Shown here: one piece after another, positions 32,701-40,814 of the stretch
How positions within the stretch are numbered: position 1 is the stretch's first letter
How the letters are laid out: each line of letters starts with the position of its first letter
NCBI GenBank assembly: GCA_045542735.1
Contig: JAZQLQ010000019.1
Location: 6,682-70,681, forward strand
DNA length: 64,000 bases
DNA from: UBA2882 sp045542735
GTDB taxonomy: Bacteria; Bacillota; Clostridia; Lachnospirales; Lachnospiraceae
Reading direction: 5' to 3'
Notes under the pieces: model-generated
Told to the model about the DNA's origin: nothing
Database searches by the model: none
Seen by the model: only the letters and a program-made list of their open reading frames with translations
Translations under genes and position numbers: made by a program

Positions 32701-34321
32701 CTCTGGGATTTACGAAAGTAGAGAAACGCTCAGTAATCTTGCCATTCTGAATCTTTACGGCACCAATTTCAATAATGTTGTTTTTTACCGGAGAAAATCC
32801 CGTCGTCTCCAAGTCAAAGACTACATAATCCTGATCCAAGGTCAGGTTCTTCGGATTCACTACAATTGCCTTTAGATCATCTACCAGATAGCCTTCTACA
32901 CCCAGAATAATCTTAAAGAAATTCTGACGATCCGGCTCAATGCCTTCTTCCTTGCATCGTTTCTTTTCTGCGGACCAAAGGTCACCCCATGTATGGAATA
33001 CATCGGCCAAGGCCTGTACCACACCATGATCGGTAATGGCAATAGCAGGGTGTCCCCACTTATAGGCACGCTTTACAATGTCCGTAACCTCTGACACACC
33101 ATCCATATCGCTCATCTTGGTATGGCAATGAAGCTCTACACGCTTAGTAGCTGCATAATCCATACGGGCTACGGTAAAGTCCGAAATTAACTTAATGGTT
33201 GTCACGGAACCGATGGCAAGCTCTTTATCAAACTTGTCCATGGCTGCAACACCCTTAATTTTTAAGAAAGTACCCTTTTTTACATTTAAATGTGGTAAAA
33301 AGTCCTCCAGCTGGTCATCCTTTACAAAGATTTTAACCATAATGGTATCCGTAAAGTCTGTAAGGGAAAACATGACAATGGTCTTTTCAATCTTGGCAAT
33401 GGGCTTGGTATCCAGAGATAATAATTTGCCTCGGACAACAACCTCTCCCATTTCTCCTACCAACTGATCGATGGACAAGGGCTCTTCTTCAATATCATAA
33501 TTACCCCAGATAATACTTGGATCATCAGATTTCTTGCGATATTCTTTTTTACCATATCCGCCTTTTTGTCCGCCAAAGCCGCCACCATAGGATTTACCTG
33601 TCCCGGGCTTCTCTTTCTTAGTCTCTTCTTTCTTAACCTCTGCGACCTTTTCCTTTGGCATATCGAAGGGTAAGTCTGCATTATCTTTACTTTCTGCTTC
33701 ATTTACCAAAGTTTCATCAGCAACCGCATTTTGTACGCCACCGTATACCTTCGCCGCAATGGCAGCCACCTGGCGTTGCATTTTCTCTTCCTCTTCTTTA
33801 CGAAGGGGATTTTCATGCACGGACTCATAATCCATAAAAATGCGCACAAAAACGCCGCAGCGTTCACAGAATATCTTTTCTAACAATTCGGTAAACTCTG
33901 CCGCCTTTTCTTTAAAAGGAACCAGTTCTTCCAGTTTAAGTGTCATCCGGTCTTCCTGAAAGGTGGCTTCCGCCTTCTTAAACATGCTGTACATAACCGG
34001 ACTGTATCCTTTCAACTCCAAGAGGATACTATCCTTATACGCATGGTAAAGATTTTCCGGTGTATACTGTTTGGACAATTTAAATTGCTCATAAATCTTG
34101 ACTGTAATATTGGAATGCTCAAATAATTGCTGTTTGATCTGCACTTCCATGGCCAAGACATCTTTTTTCTCCACAATACGCTCTGCCGCTATATATACAC
34201 GCAGAAAGTCCTTTCGCTTTGTAGAGATAATGTGCTCTACCACCACGCCCTGAAAGGCTTCCTTTAAGTTATTCTTTAGTTGTAATGTTGGAAAAACCTC
34301 CAAAAACTGTTTTCCGTCCAT
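29750..34321 (-). CDS. polC: DNA polymerase III alpha subunit, PolC type
   Basis: The 1523-aa main replicative polymerase of low-GC Gram-positives. In order: an N-terminal domain, an OB fold (residues about 285-390), a PHP domain (VELHCHTKMSDMDGVSEVTD) split by a DEDD proofreading exonuclease (DYVVFDLETTGFSP, VAHNASFDMSFI, HRAVDDAEATAEIF), a zinc-finger-like CAKCHY...CPDCG region, and the palm with KEPDIDLNFSGEYQ. A Gly/Lys-rich linker (about 240-265) precedes the OB fold. I chose ATG 34321, with GGAG 8 nt upstream. A GTG lies 6 nt earlier. It follows ispG by 19 nt. Confidence 0.98.
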   Translation of the reverse strand: MDGKQFLEVFPTLQLKNNLKEAFQGVVVEHIISTKRKDFLRVYIAAERIVEKKDVLAMEVQIKQQLFEHSNITVKIYEQFKLSKQYTPENLYHAYKDSILLELKGYSPVMYSMFKKAEATFQEDRMTLKLEELVPFKEKAAEFTELLEKIFCERCGVFVRIFMDYESVHENPLRKEEEEKMQRQVAAIAAKVYGGVQNAVADETLVNEAESKDNADLPFDMPKEKVAEVKKEETKKEKPGTGKSYGGGFGGQKGGYGKKEYRKKSDDPSIIWGNYDIEEEPLSIDQLVGEMGEVVVRGKLLSLDTKPIAKIEKTIVMFSLTDFTDTIMVKIFVKDDQLEDFLPHLNVKKGTFLKIKGVAAMDKFDKELAIGSVTTIKLISDFTVARMDYAATKRVELHCHTKMSDMDGVSEVTDIVKRAYKWGHPAIAITDHGVVQALADVFHTWGDLWSAEKKRCKEEGIEPDRQNFFKIILGVEGYLVDDLKAIVVNPKNLTLDQDYVVFDLETTGFSPVKNNIIEIGAVKIQNGKITERFSTFVNPREPIPYKIQQLTSIRDEDVMDAPVIEDILPQFLEFSKGCVMVAHNASFDMSFITENCKRLGLTHEETVVDTVGVARILLPGQAKHTLDACAKTLGISLENHHRAVDDAEATAEIFVKFIPMLKAAGANKLADINAMGEDNVDTVKKLPYYHVIILARNEIGRINLYKLVSESHLTYYNKRPKIPKSLLQKYREGLIVGSACEAGELYRAMLDGKSDADLYKIAGFYDYLEIQPLGNNQFMIDSPRVESVNSMEDIMELNKKIVAIGDALHKPVCATCDVHFLDPEDEVYRRIIMAGKGFKDEDQAPLYLRTTEEMLKEFEYLGSDKAREVVITNTNLIADCVESIDPVRPDKSAPIIPNSDDILTKICYNKAHEIYGDTLPDVVEKRLQKELNSIIKNGFAVMYIIAQKLVWKSVEDGYLVGSRGSVGSSFVANMAGITEVNSLSPHYYCAKCHYYDFESPEVRAYSGKAGCDMPDKVCPDCGEMLKKDGFDIPFETFLGFKGDKEPDIDLNFSGEYQSKAHKYTEVIFGAGQTYRAGTIGTLADKTAFGYVKNYFEERGIPKRTCEINRIVTGCTGIRRSTGQHPGGIIVLPVGEEINSFTPVQHPANDMTTDIVTTHFDYHKIDHNLLKLDILGHDDPTMIRMLQDLTGVDPVSIPLDDKDVMSLFQSTDALGITPDQIDGCPLGSMGIPEFGTDFVIQMLLDTKPQSFTDLVRISGLSHGTDVWLGNAQTLIEEGKATISTAICTRDDIMIYLIDKGIEEGLSFKIMESVRKGKGLTPEMEEAMVANDVPDWYIWSCKKIKYMFPKAHAAAYVMMAWRVAYFKVNYPLAYYAAYFSIRASGFSYELMCQGKAKVDAVIADYKARKDELSKKEQDVLKDIRLVQEMHARGYEFMPIDLYRAHSRLFQIIDGKIMPSFNSIDGMGDKAAESLMEAAKNGPFLSKDDLRERAKVSKTIVDFMGEMGLLGDIPESNQISLFDFVG

Positions 34322-34340
34322 TTTCACTACTCCGCTTTAT

Positions 34341-35396
34341 TTAATCATTCCAATGCAAAAGCTCTTCTCTTAAGGTATTTAACAGCTCTGCTTCCGGTAC
34401 TTTACGGATAATCTCACCTTTTTTGATTAAAAGACCTTCCCCGATACCGCCTGCAATCCCGATATCCGCTTCTTTTGCTTCTCCGGGTCCGTTTACCACA
34501 CAACCCATAACAGCCACTTTTAAGTTTAAGGGAATATCCGCTACCATTTCCTCTACCTGATTTGCCAGACCAATGAGATCAATACGGGTACGACCACAGG
34601 TCGGACAGGAAATCACCTCAATGCCCTGCTTGTAAAGTCCCAACGAGCGCAAAATATTCTTTGCAGAACGTATTTCTTCTACCGGATCACCGGATAAGGA
34701 TACACGCATGGTATCTCCGATACCTTCATGTAATAAAATACCAAGCCCAACTGCCGACTTAATATTACCGCCATATAATGTACCGGCTTCCGTAATACCG
34801 ATGTGAATGGGATAATTGGTCTTTTCAATCAATTTCTCATGGGCTTTTACACAAATGGGAATATTGGAGGACTTAATGCTGATGACCATATTGTCATAGC
34901 CTGCTTCCTCAATCATATGCACCTTATCCAAGGCACTTTCTACGATACCTTCCGGTGTGACACCGTTGTATTTCTCTACCAATTCTTTCTCCAAAGAACC
35001 GCCATTCACACCTACACGGATAGGAATATTTCTCTCTTTTGCTACTGCAACAACTTCCTGTAATTTTTCTTTACCACCTATATTACCGGGATTGATGCGG
35101 ATCTTATCCGCCCCATTTTCCATGGCAGCAATTGCCATCTTATAGTCAAAATGAATATCTGCCACAAGTGGAATAGAAATCTCTTTTTTAATTTCTTTAA
35201 AAGCCAGTGCCGCTTCAATGGTAGGAACCGTAGAACGCACAATATCACAGCCTGCTGCTTCCAATCTATGAATCTGCTCGATGGTTGCTCTTACATCCTC
35301 TGTACGTGTGTTGGTCATGGACTGAATCAAGATAGGATTGCCTCCGCCAATCACCTTGTCTCCGATTTTTACAACCTTTGTATGTTCTCTATGCAT
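34341..35396 (-). CDS. ispG: 4-hydroxy-3-methylbut-2-enyl diphosphate synthase (flavodoxin type)
   Basis: A 351-aa iron-sulphur enzyme of the MEP isoprenoid pathway. The TIM-barrel start NPILIQSMTNTRTEDV, HFDYKMAIAAMENGADKIRINPGN and the cluster ligands in ISCPTCGRT and VMGCVVNGPGEA (three Cys) are present. AAGGAG precedes ATG 35396. With dxr, uppS and cdsA nearby it belongs to the isoprenoid/envelope gene set. Confidence 0.97.
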   Translation of the reverse strand: MHREHTKVVKIGDKVIGGGNPILIQSMTNTRTEDVRATIEQIHRLEAAGCDIVRSTVPTIEAALAFKEIKKEISIPLVADIHFDYKMAIAAMENGADKIRINPGNIGGKEKLQEVVAVAKERNIPIRVGVNGGSLEKELVEKYNGVTPEGIVESALDKVHMIEEAGYDNMVISIKSSNIPICVKAHEKLIEKTNYPIHIGITEAGTLYGGNIKSAVGLGILLHEGIGDTMRVSLSGDPVEEIRSAKNILRSLGLYKQGIEVISCPTCGRTRIDLIGLANQVEEMVADIPLNLKVAVMGCVVNGPGEAKEADIGIAGGIGEGLLIKKGEIIRKVPEAELLNTLREELLHWND

Positions 35397-35446
35397 AAAA
35401 CAAATATCTCCTTAATTTGTATTCTTCATCATATGTCTCAAATTTT

Positions 35447-35455
35447 ATTATAACA
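35447..35455 (-). promoter_or_regulatory. Extended -10 promoter of ispG-polC
   Basis: Minus-strand TGTTATAAT (TGnTATAAT form) lies 51 nt before the ispG start, just after the 55-aa gene. No strong -35 is seen, as is usual for extended -10 promoters. Confidence 0.6.
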
Positions 35456-35471
35456 CAAGTAAACAGAAAAA

Positions 35472-35639
35472 TCAGAATTTCAATTTCTCGTTAATCTTCC
35501 GGATCTGCTTTTCCGCTTTCTTTATCACCTTTTCATTTCCGGCTTCCTCGGCAAGCTCTAAAACCTCCTGCCAATCCTCCAATTCATCCAATAAAATCCC
35601 CTTATACTGCTCATTTGTCATACCCATTTCTTCACTCAT
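35472..35639 (-). CDS. Small conserved-looking protein, 55 aa, unknown function
   Basis: ATG 35639 to TGA 35472. The protein starts MSEEMGMTNEQYKGILLDEL and ends KAEKQIRKINEKLKF. It is helical and charged, acidic in the first half and basic in the second. The text LEDWQEVLELAEEAGNEK suggests one amphipathic helix pair. A GGAAGGTGG ribosome site and a clear promoter (35666-35695) support it as a real gene. I do not recognise a named family. Its position between the kinase gene and ispG gives no function. Confidence 0.7.
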   Translation of the reverse strand: MSEEMGMTNEQYKGILLDELEDWQEVLELAEEAGNEKVIKKAEKQIRKINEKLKF

Positions 35640-35665
35640 AGCCCATACACCACCTTCCGGATTTT

Positions 35666-35695
35666 ATTATAGGCTTTCTCCTTTCTCTTCGTCAA
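35666..35695 (-). promoter_or_regulatory. Sigma-A promoter of the 55-aa gene
   Basis: TTGACG (35695-35690) and TATAAT (35671-35666) are 18 nt apart on the minus strand, about 27 nt before the start codon. Confidence 0.7.
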
Positions 35696-35729
35696 TAGAC
35701 AGTTTGTTCTATTTTTCTTTTATCGTTCT

Positions 35730-36761
35730 CTAATTATCAACATTGCGAACTAATATTTTTCTGCCATATTCGTCTCTTGGGACTTCTTGCATGGATACTT
35801 CCTGCGCCAAAATTTCCTGCTCCTGAATTTCCTGTGTCGCTATCTTCACTTTTTGTTCCGCCGCTTCAATACTTTTAGCCGATTTCCATAATCCTACCAT
35901 TGTCATGATGATGAATAAAAGACACAATCCCTTTTTATATCCATGCATGACCACTCTCTTCATATCTGAAATATAATCATTTTTCTTTTTACAAAAATGT
36001 CGCCTTAATTTTTTCATAAATTTCTCCTCTCTCATGTCATGCCCACATGCTTTTAAGTCATCATACATAATTCCCGCATCAGCATATCCGCTTTCCTTGC
36101 GTATTTTCACCGCCTTTTGCATAATCCTTTGACATTCCGGTGATAAATGACAAATGTCTGCTTTTCCCGTTCCGATTCCTTGTGATAAGATCTGTCCCGT
36201 CAACATCTCATACATAATAACGCCCAATGCATAAGTATCCCTATATGGGCTGATATCCTCTTCAACCGGCGGCAAATAGGCTTTGGTTCCATATACTTTA
36301 CGCTTTTTCTCTCCCGTTTCCACCACTGAACCAAAATCTATGAGATATACGTTCCTGTCTTGATCAACCATAATATTTTCCGGCTTTAAATCACCATATA
36401 TCAAAGCCGGAGATTGTCGGTGAAAAACAGCTAATATATTTGCAATCCGGCAAATTATATCGATGCTCTCTTTCTCTGACCAAATCGTTTGCTTTTTCAT
36501 CATTTCACGCAAAGAATTGCCTTCTATATATTCCATCACCAAACAGATACTTTCTTCATCTTCCTGATAATCCAATAGATAGGGCACTCCCTTACCTCCA
36601 AACCGACGCAATATCCCAAGCTCTCTTTTGGCACTTTCTGCGTCCTTCAAAGCCGGATATATTTTCATGGTTGCATAATGATTGGTATTTTTATTTTCTA
36701 CCAACCACACCTGACCTTGATTTCCCATTCCCAATTTGCGGATTTTTTCATATTCTGCCAT
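35730..36761 (-). CDS. Hanks-type Ser/Thr protein kinase, single-pass membrane
   Basis: A 343-aa kinase. Glycine loop LGMGNQGQVW (residues about 9-18), catalytic Lys in ATMKIYP, catalytic loop YGDLKPENIMVD (a YGD form of HRD), Mg-binding LIDFGSV, and DTYALGVIMYEMLTG. A transmembrane helix (about 278-298) follows a basic stretch. The short outer tail has QE-rich near-repeats (QEIQEQEILAQEVSMQEV). No PASTA repeats, so it is not PrkC/PknB in architecture. I chose ATG 36761, which has GGGAGGT upstream. The upstream in-frame ATG 36830 lies inside the phosphatase gene. It pairs with the PP2C gene 4 nt before it. Confidence 0.9.
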   Translation of the reverse strand: MAEYEKIRKLGMGNQGQVWLVENKNTNHYATMKIYPALKDAESAKRELGILRRFGGKGVPYLLDYQEDEESICLVMEYIEGNSLREMMKKQTIWSEKESIDIICRIANILAVFHRQSPALIYGDLKPENIMVDQDRNVYLIDFGSVVETGEKKRKVYGTKAYLPPVEEDISPYRDTYALGVIMYEMLTGQILSQGIGTGKADICHLSPECQRIMQKAVKIRKESGYADAGIMYDDLKACGHDMREEKFMKKLRRHFCKKKNDYISDMKRVVMHGYKKGLCLLFIIMTMVGLWKSAKSIEAAEQKVKIATQEIQEQEILAQEVSMQEVPRDEYGRKILVRNVDN

Positions 36762-36765
36762 AAGC

Positions 36766-37488
36766 TTACCTCCCAATATAAACAGCGGAAATATTATCCT
36801 TTTCGCCCATTCGAAGATTATAATCAACAATCGTTTTTAAACGTTTGGTTATTTTATTTCCATCACTCATTTTCTTTACGTCCATACACCTTTTCCACAA
36901 CTGCAAATCCTGCTTACGCCAAAAACCATCGGTGCAAAGTAAAAAATTTTGACCGCTGCATTTGCCTGTCAAAAAATCAGGTTTCCATTCCTTATTCAGA
37001 CCAAGACATCTGCTTAATCCCTTGACAGTACCATGATCCTTGGTTAATGTCCGGATATTTGTCCCCCACATCTTCCATGAAAATCCATAGCATCTGCTGT
37101 CACCAAGATGAAATAAATAATAATCCCCCCGAAATATCACACACATTGTTGCTGTTGTTCCCAATCGCACTTTTTCTACTCTCATACGTTCAAATAATTT
37201 CTTATTCATTTGTTGATACAACTGAAATCCTTTCGACCGGATTACCCTCTTTAATTTCTGAGGATTCATTCCATAATTTTCTACAGCCGGAATTAATTGT
37301 GTATCATACCATTCTTCCATTTCCCGGATACAGTAAAGTGACGCATCCATACCACTTTCCATGCCACCCATTCCATCACAGACCGCCGCCAATATAAGCT
37401 CACCATTTGCAAATAAACTGCTACGCAAAAGCAACGCATCTTCATTACACGTTCCTGCTCCGGTCTCATATACATAACCGAACTCCAT
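36766..37488 (-). CDS. PP2C-family Ser/Thr phosphatase
   Basis: A 240-aa PPM/PP2C phosphatase with the metal-binding motifs NEDALLL, VCDGMGGMESG, HLGDSRCYGF, LLCTDGFW and EKDNISAVYI. I chose ATG 37488 (MEFGYVYETG...), with AAAGGA 10 nt upstream. An in-frame ATG 18 nt earlier has no ribosome site. It forms a two-gene unit with the membrane kinase and should reverse its phosphorylations. It replaces neither PrpC context (no rsgA nearby) nor a sporulation SpoIIE architecture. Confidence 0.9.
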   Translation of the reverse strand: MEFGYVYETGAGTCNEDALLLRSSLFANGELILAAVCDGMGGMESGMDASLYCIREMEEWYDTQLIPAVENYGMNPQKLKRVIRSKGFQLYQQMNKKLFERMRVEKVRLGTTATMCVIFRGDYYLFHLGDSRCYGFSWKMWGTNIRTLTKDHGTVKGLSRCLGLNKEWKPDFLTGKCSGQNFLLCTDGFWRKQDLQLWKRCMDVKKMSDGNKITKRLKTIVDYNLRMGEKDNISAVYIGR

Positions 37489-37516
37489 ATATAATTGTCC
37501 TTTCATTGAAAACTCA

Positions 37517-37554
37517 TCATTGCTGTCTGCAATGACGTGATACAGAATGTATCA
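37517..37554 (-). promoter_or_regulatory. Two adjacent inverted repeats before the phosphatase gene
   Basis: Plus-strand TGATACAGAATGTATCA (37538-37554) is a perfect 7-bp inverted repeat with a 3-nt spacer. TCATTGC and GCAATGA (37517-37523 and 37529-37535) form a second 7-bp inverted repeat with a 5-nt loop. Both lie between the phosphatase start and the probable promoter, so they may be an operator or an RNA hairpin. Confidence 0.45.
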
Positions 37555-37632
37555 ATTAGATGTATATCATTTAAGCATATAGCGTAGATTTTTTCAAGTC
37601 GGCAATTTTCACAAAAATATGATTGGCTGATA

Positions 37633-37663
37633 GAAAAAGACTCCCCGACTAATGTCGGGAAGC
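37633..37663 (-). terminator. Intrinsic terminator after rseP
   Basis: A GC-rich minus-strand stem (CTTCCCGAC with GTCGGGGAG, loop ATTA) is followed by CTTTTTC. It ends the pyrH-rseP transcript. Confidence 0.85.
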
Positions 37664-37702
37664 CTGTATAACCACATAAATGATCTCACAACCACATAAA
37701 AA

Positions 37703-38818
37703 TCACATAAATAATCTCATAATATCATTGTACAACACCACTACCATGAGCAGCATCAAAAGTACAAATCCAATAAAATGGAAAACGCCCTCTTTTTCCG
37801 GCGGAATGGGTTTTCTGCGAATTGCCTCAATTAATAAGAAAAACAATCTTCCGCCATCCAATGCCGGGAAGGGAACCAGATTTAGTACACCTAAGTTTGC
37901 ACTTAACAAAATAGCAAAGCTTAACATATTGAGCCATACATAATAGGCACCGTCATCCTTGGAACCTTCATAAATATCATCAACTGCATCAACCATGCCC
38001 ACAGGTCCCGATAAATCTTTGACGCCTGCCTGACCGGTTAACAGCATACCCAAACTCCGTATAGTGGTATCTACCCAATATTTCACTTCATACGCGCTAT
38101 ATTGAATGACACCCGCAGGACCAAATTTGGTATAACCCTTCCTTGATGCAATACCATAGTAATAACGTCCATCCGCTTCCGAATATTTGGGTGTCAATGT
38201 TGTGTCATAACGTTCTCCCTTTCGTTCATATGTTATGTCAACTACTTCACCTTGATTTAACATAGCTTCCAGAGAAATCTCACGAAAGAGATGAATGCTT
38301 CTCCCATTGAGTTCGACAATCTCATCACCTGCCATAAGCCCGGCTTCTTCAGCCGCACTATCGGCGGTGACTTCACCTATAATCGGCAAATCCGTACCGA
38401 TACTACCTACGATAATAGCAGAAAAGATAAATGCCAGAATAAAGTTAAAAATAGGACCGGCAACAACCGTTGCAATACGCGCCCACACGGAAGCATCGGG
38501 GAATGCACCAGATTTTTTTAAGGTACCAAGATCTTCTTTGACGATGACATCTTCTTCAGCTGATTCTTTGGAACCTCCTTCGTCATCTGCCGACTCTGCT
38601 TCCAGTCCGTCCTCGCCTTCAAACATACAGGCTCCGCCAATAGGAAGCAGTTTGATGGCATAACGGGTATCACCTTTATCAAAATGCACCAAAGTAGGTC
38701 CCATACCAATGGAAAACTCCACCACATGGATGCCGTTTGCTTTTGCCACAATAAAATGTCCGAATTCATGTGCCAGGACTACCACACAAAATATTAAAAT
38801 AAAAAATATTATGCCCAA
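37703..38818 (-). CDS. rseP: Site-2 protease RseP (membrane zinc metalloprotease)
   Basis: A 371-aa intramembrane protease that cuts anti-sigma factors and signal remnants. The zinc motif HEFGH is at residues 17-21 in the first helix. An acidic cytoplasmic loop (about 62-95) precedes a second helix. A PDZ domain (about 165-235, GLMAGDEIVELNG) follows, and the third catalytic motif VPFPALDGGRLFFLL is near residue 315. The start is TTG 38818 with AGGTG 5 nt upstream. It is 1 nt after the dxr stop. dxr-rseP order matches Bacillus. Confidence 0.95.
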   Translation of the reverse strand: MGIIFFILIFCVVVLAHEFGHFIVAKANGIHVVEFSIGMGPTLVHFDKGDTRYAIKLLPIGGACMFEGEDGLEAESADDEGGSKESAEEDVIVKEDLGTLKKSGAFPDASVWARIATVVAGPIFNFILAFIFSAIIVGSIGTDLPIIGEVTADSAAEEAGLMAGDEIVELNGRSIHLFREISLEAMLNQGEVVDITYERKGERYDTTLTPKYSEADGRYYYGIASRKGYTKFGPAGVIQYSAYEVKYWVDTTIRSLGMLLTGQAGVKDLSGPVGMVDAVDDIYEGSKDDGAYYVWLNMLSFAILLSANLGVLNLVPFPALDGGRLFFLLIEAIRRKPIPPEKEGVFHFIGFVLLMLLMVVVLYNDIMRLFM

Positions 38819-38819
38819 G

Positions 38820-39965
38820 TTAACACCTGCTCTCGATTAATTCATAACACCATGCTTCTGTATCCAGAATCTGATCCAAATTGGGATTGGCAATGACCTG
38901 ATGTGCATCCATGGCCTGACCGATAATCTCGGCAATCTCCAAAAACTTAATCTTCTCCTGTAAAAACAGACTGACAGCCTTCTCATTTGCCGCATTATAA
39001 ACCGTAGGCATACTTCCACCGGTTTTGAAGGCATCATATGCCAATTTTAAGCCTGTAAATGTATTTAAATCCGGCTCTTCAAATGTAATCTGCCCAAGCT
39101 TAAAGAAATCTATGCGGTCTCCGCCCATAGGCAAACGGTCCGGATAAAACAATGCATACTGAATGGGAAGCTTCATATCCGGAAGTCCCAGTTGTGCAAT
39201 GACCGCCCCATCCACATACTCTACCATAGAATGTATGATACTCTGGGGATGTACTACAACCTGAATCTGATCATAATTTACATCAAATAACCATCCGGCC
39301 TCCATTACCTCAAGACCCTTATTCACCATGGTCGCTGAATCAATGGTGATTTTTTTGCCCATTGCCCAGTTGGGATGATTCAAGGCTTCTTTTACGGTTT
39401 TATTTGCCAGTTCCTCCCGCTTCATACCACGGAAAGGTCCGCCGGATGCGGTCAGTAATATTTTACTCAAACGCTTATCGGGCTCACCGTTTAAAGACTG
39501 GAAAATAGCACTATGTTCGCTGTCTACGGGCAGAATGGACACACCCTTTTCTTTCGCCAAGGGCATAATAATATGTCCTGCCGTAACCAGGGTTTCTTTG
39601 TTTGCCAAAGCAATATCTTTACCTGCCTTAATTGCTTCAATGGTCGGACGTATTCCAATCATTCCCACAACCGCCGTCAGCACCACATCTGCCTCCGGAA
39701 GTGTGGATATCTGAATAAGTCCATCCATTCCGGCTAAAACAGTCACTTGCAAATCTTTCACTCGTTCTTTCAAATCTAAAGCCGCTTTTTCATCAAACAT
39801 CACTGCATACAGGGGATGATACTTACGGATTTGCTCTTCTATTTTATTTACACTGCTTCCTGCAGCCAGGGCCAGTATCTGCAGCTTATCCGGATAGGCA
39901 TCTACGATTTCTAATGCCTGAGTCCCGATAGAACCGGTAGAACCCAATAAAACCAGTTTTTTCAT
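38820..39965 (-). CDS. dxr: 1-deoxy-D-xylulose 5-phosphate reductoisomerase
   Basis: The 381-aa second enzyme of the MEP pathway. NADPH site LGSTGSIGTQALEIV at the start, metal/substrate motifs LPVDSEHSAIFQSL, TASGGPFRG, HPNWAMGKKITIDSATMVNKG and GLEVMEAGWLF. It lies between cdsA and rseP. Confidence 0.97.
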   Translation of the reverse strand: MKKLVLLGSTGSIGTQALEIVDAYPDKLQILALAAGSSVNKIEEQIRKYHPLYAVMFDEKAALDLKERVKDLQVTVLAGMDGLIQISTLPEADVVLTAVVGMIGIRPTIEAIKAGKDIALANKETLVTAGHIIMPLAKEKGVSILPVDSEHSAIFQSLNGEPDKRLSKILLTASGGPFRGMKREELANKTVKEALNHPNWAMGKKITIDSATMVNKGLEVMEAGWLFDVNYDQIQVVVHPQSIIHSMVEYVDGAVIAQLGLPDMKLPIQYALFYPDRLPMGGDRIDFFKLGQITFEEPDLNTFTGLKLAYDAFKTGGSMPTVYNAANEKAVSLFLQEKIKFLEIAEIIGQAMDAHQVIANPNLDQILDTEAWCYELIESRC

Positions 39966-39992
39966 ATTTTACCTCTTATTCTGTCTGAGATA

Positions 39993-40814
39993 TTATTTTA
40001 ACAACAATACTACCAGATAATAAATCATGGGGGCTGTAAAAATCACACTGTCAAAACGATCCATAATACCACCATGACCTGGAATTAATGTACCATAATC
40101 TTTGATATCAAAGTTCCGCTTAATTGCAGATGCTGCCAAGTCACCAACCATACTGATCAAAGCACCTACTGCAGAAATAACAGGGAATACCCATAAAAGA
40201 TTACCTGTCACAACACCCAGATTGTCTAATACAACTGCATAAATCGCACCTACCGCTGCTGCTCCAACGACACCACCCACAGCACCTTCAATGGATTTTT
40301 TTGGACTTAAAATAGGAGCCATTTTATGCTTACCGAATAAAACACCAACAAAATATGCACAGGTATCACATACCCAGGAACTGATGAAAATCAACCATAC
40401 AACGTAGATACCGTTATCCAGTGCCCTTGTCATGTACAGATAGGAAAGCATAATCGGAGCATAAATAAAGGAAAATACCGTTGCCATAATCTGATTGGCT
40501 TCATATTTGGGAAATGTAAATACATAAACGAATAAAATAGCAATAATCGTCACTGTAATGGTTAACATAATATATGTCTCTGTGTTGGCAAAATAACGCA
40601 CGCCATAATATCCCAACACTCCCACAGCACCAAAGATTTCCAGAATATTGACCTTGTTACTATCACCTCTTACCTTGGTGGCTCTTGTCATTTCAAAAAA
40701 CGCCTTCAGTGCAATGAGTCCTGTAAATACAAATAAAACAGGTCCGCCTAAAAGTAACACTGTACCTAATATAATTACTAAAACAATTCCACTCAAAATC
40801 CTCGTTTTCATCAT
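39993..40814 (-). CDS. cdsA: Phosphatidate cytidylyltransferase CdsA
   Basis: A 273-aa polytopic membrane enzyme making CDP-diacylglycerol for phospholipids. The C-terminal family signature begins SPKKSIEGAVGG and continues to SMVGDLAASAIKRNFDIKD and LIPGHGGIMDRFDS. The ATG shares one base with the uppS stop (TAATG), so translation is coupled. Confidence 0.96.
   Translation of the reverse strand: MMKTRILSGIVLVIILGTVLLLGGPVLFVFTGLIALKAFFEMTRATKVRGDSNKVNILEIFGAVGVLGYYGVRYFANTETYIMLTITVTIIAILFVYVFTFPKYEANQIMATVFSFIYAPIMLSYLYMTRALDNGIYVVWLIFISSWVCDTCAYFVGVLFGKHKMAPILSPKKSIEGAVGGVVGAAAVGAIYAVVLDNLGVVTGNLLWVFPVISAVGALISMVGDLAASAIKRNFDIKDYGTLIPGHGGIMDRFDSVIFTAPMIYYLVVLLLK

Noticed and set aside
36762..36830. 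Upstream ATG of the kinase gene giving a hydrophobic N-terminal helix
   Set aside because: It lies inside the phosphatase coding region and lacks a ribosome site, while ATG 36761 has GGGAGGT and starts exactly at the kinase fold.
37580..37620. Sigma-28 promoter before the PP2C gene (TTGCCGACTT resembles GCCGATAT)
   Set aside because: No TAAA-like -35 at the right distance; a sigma-A reading in the same stretch is equally weak, so I made no call.
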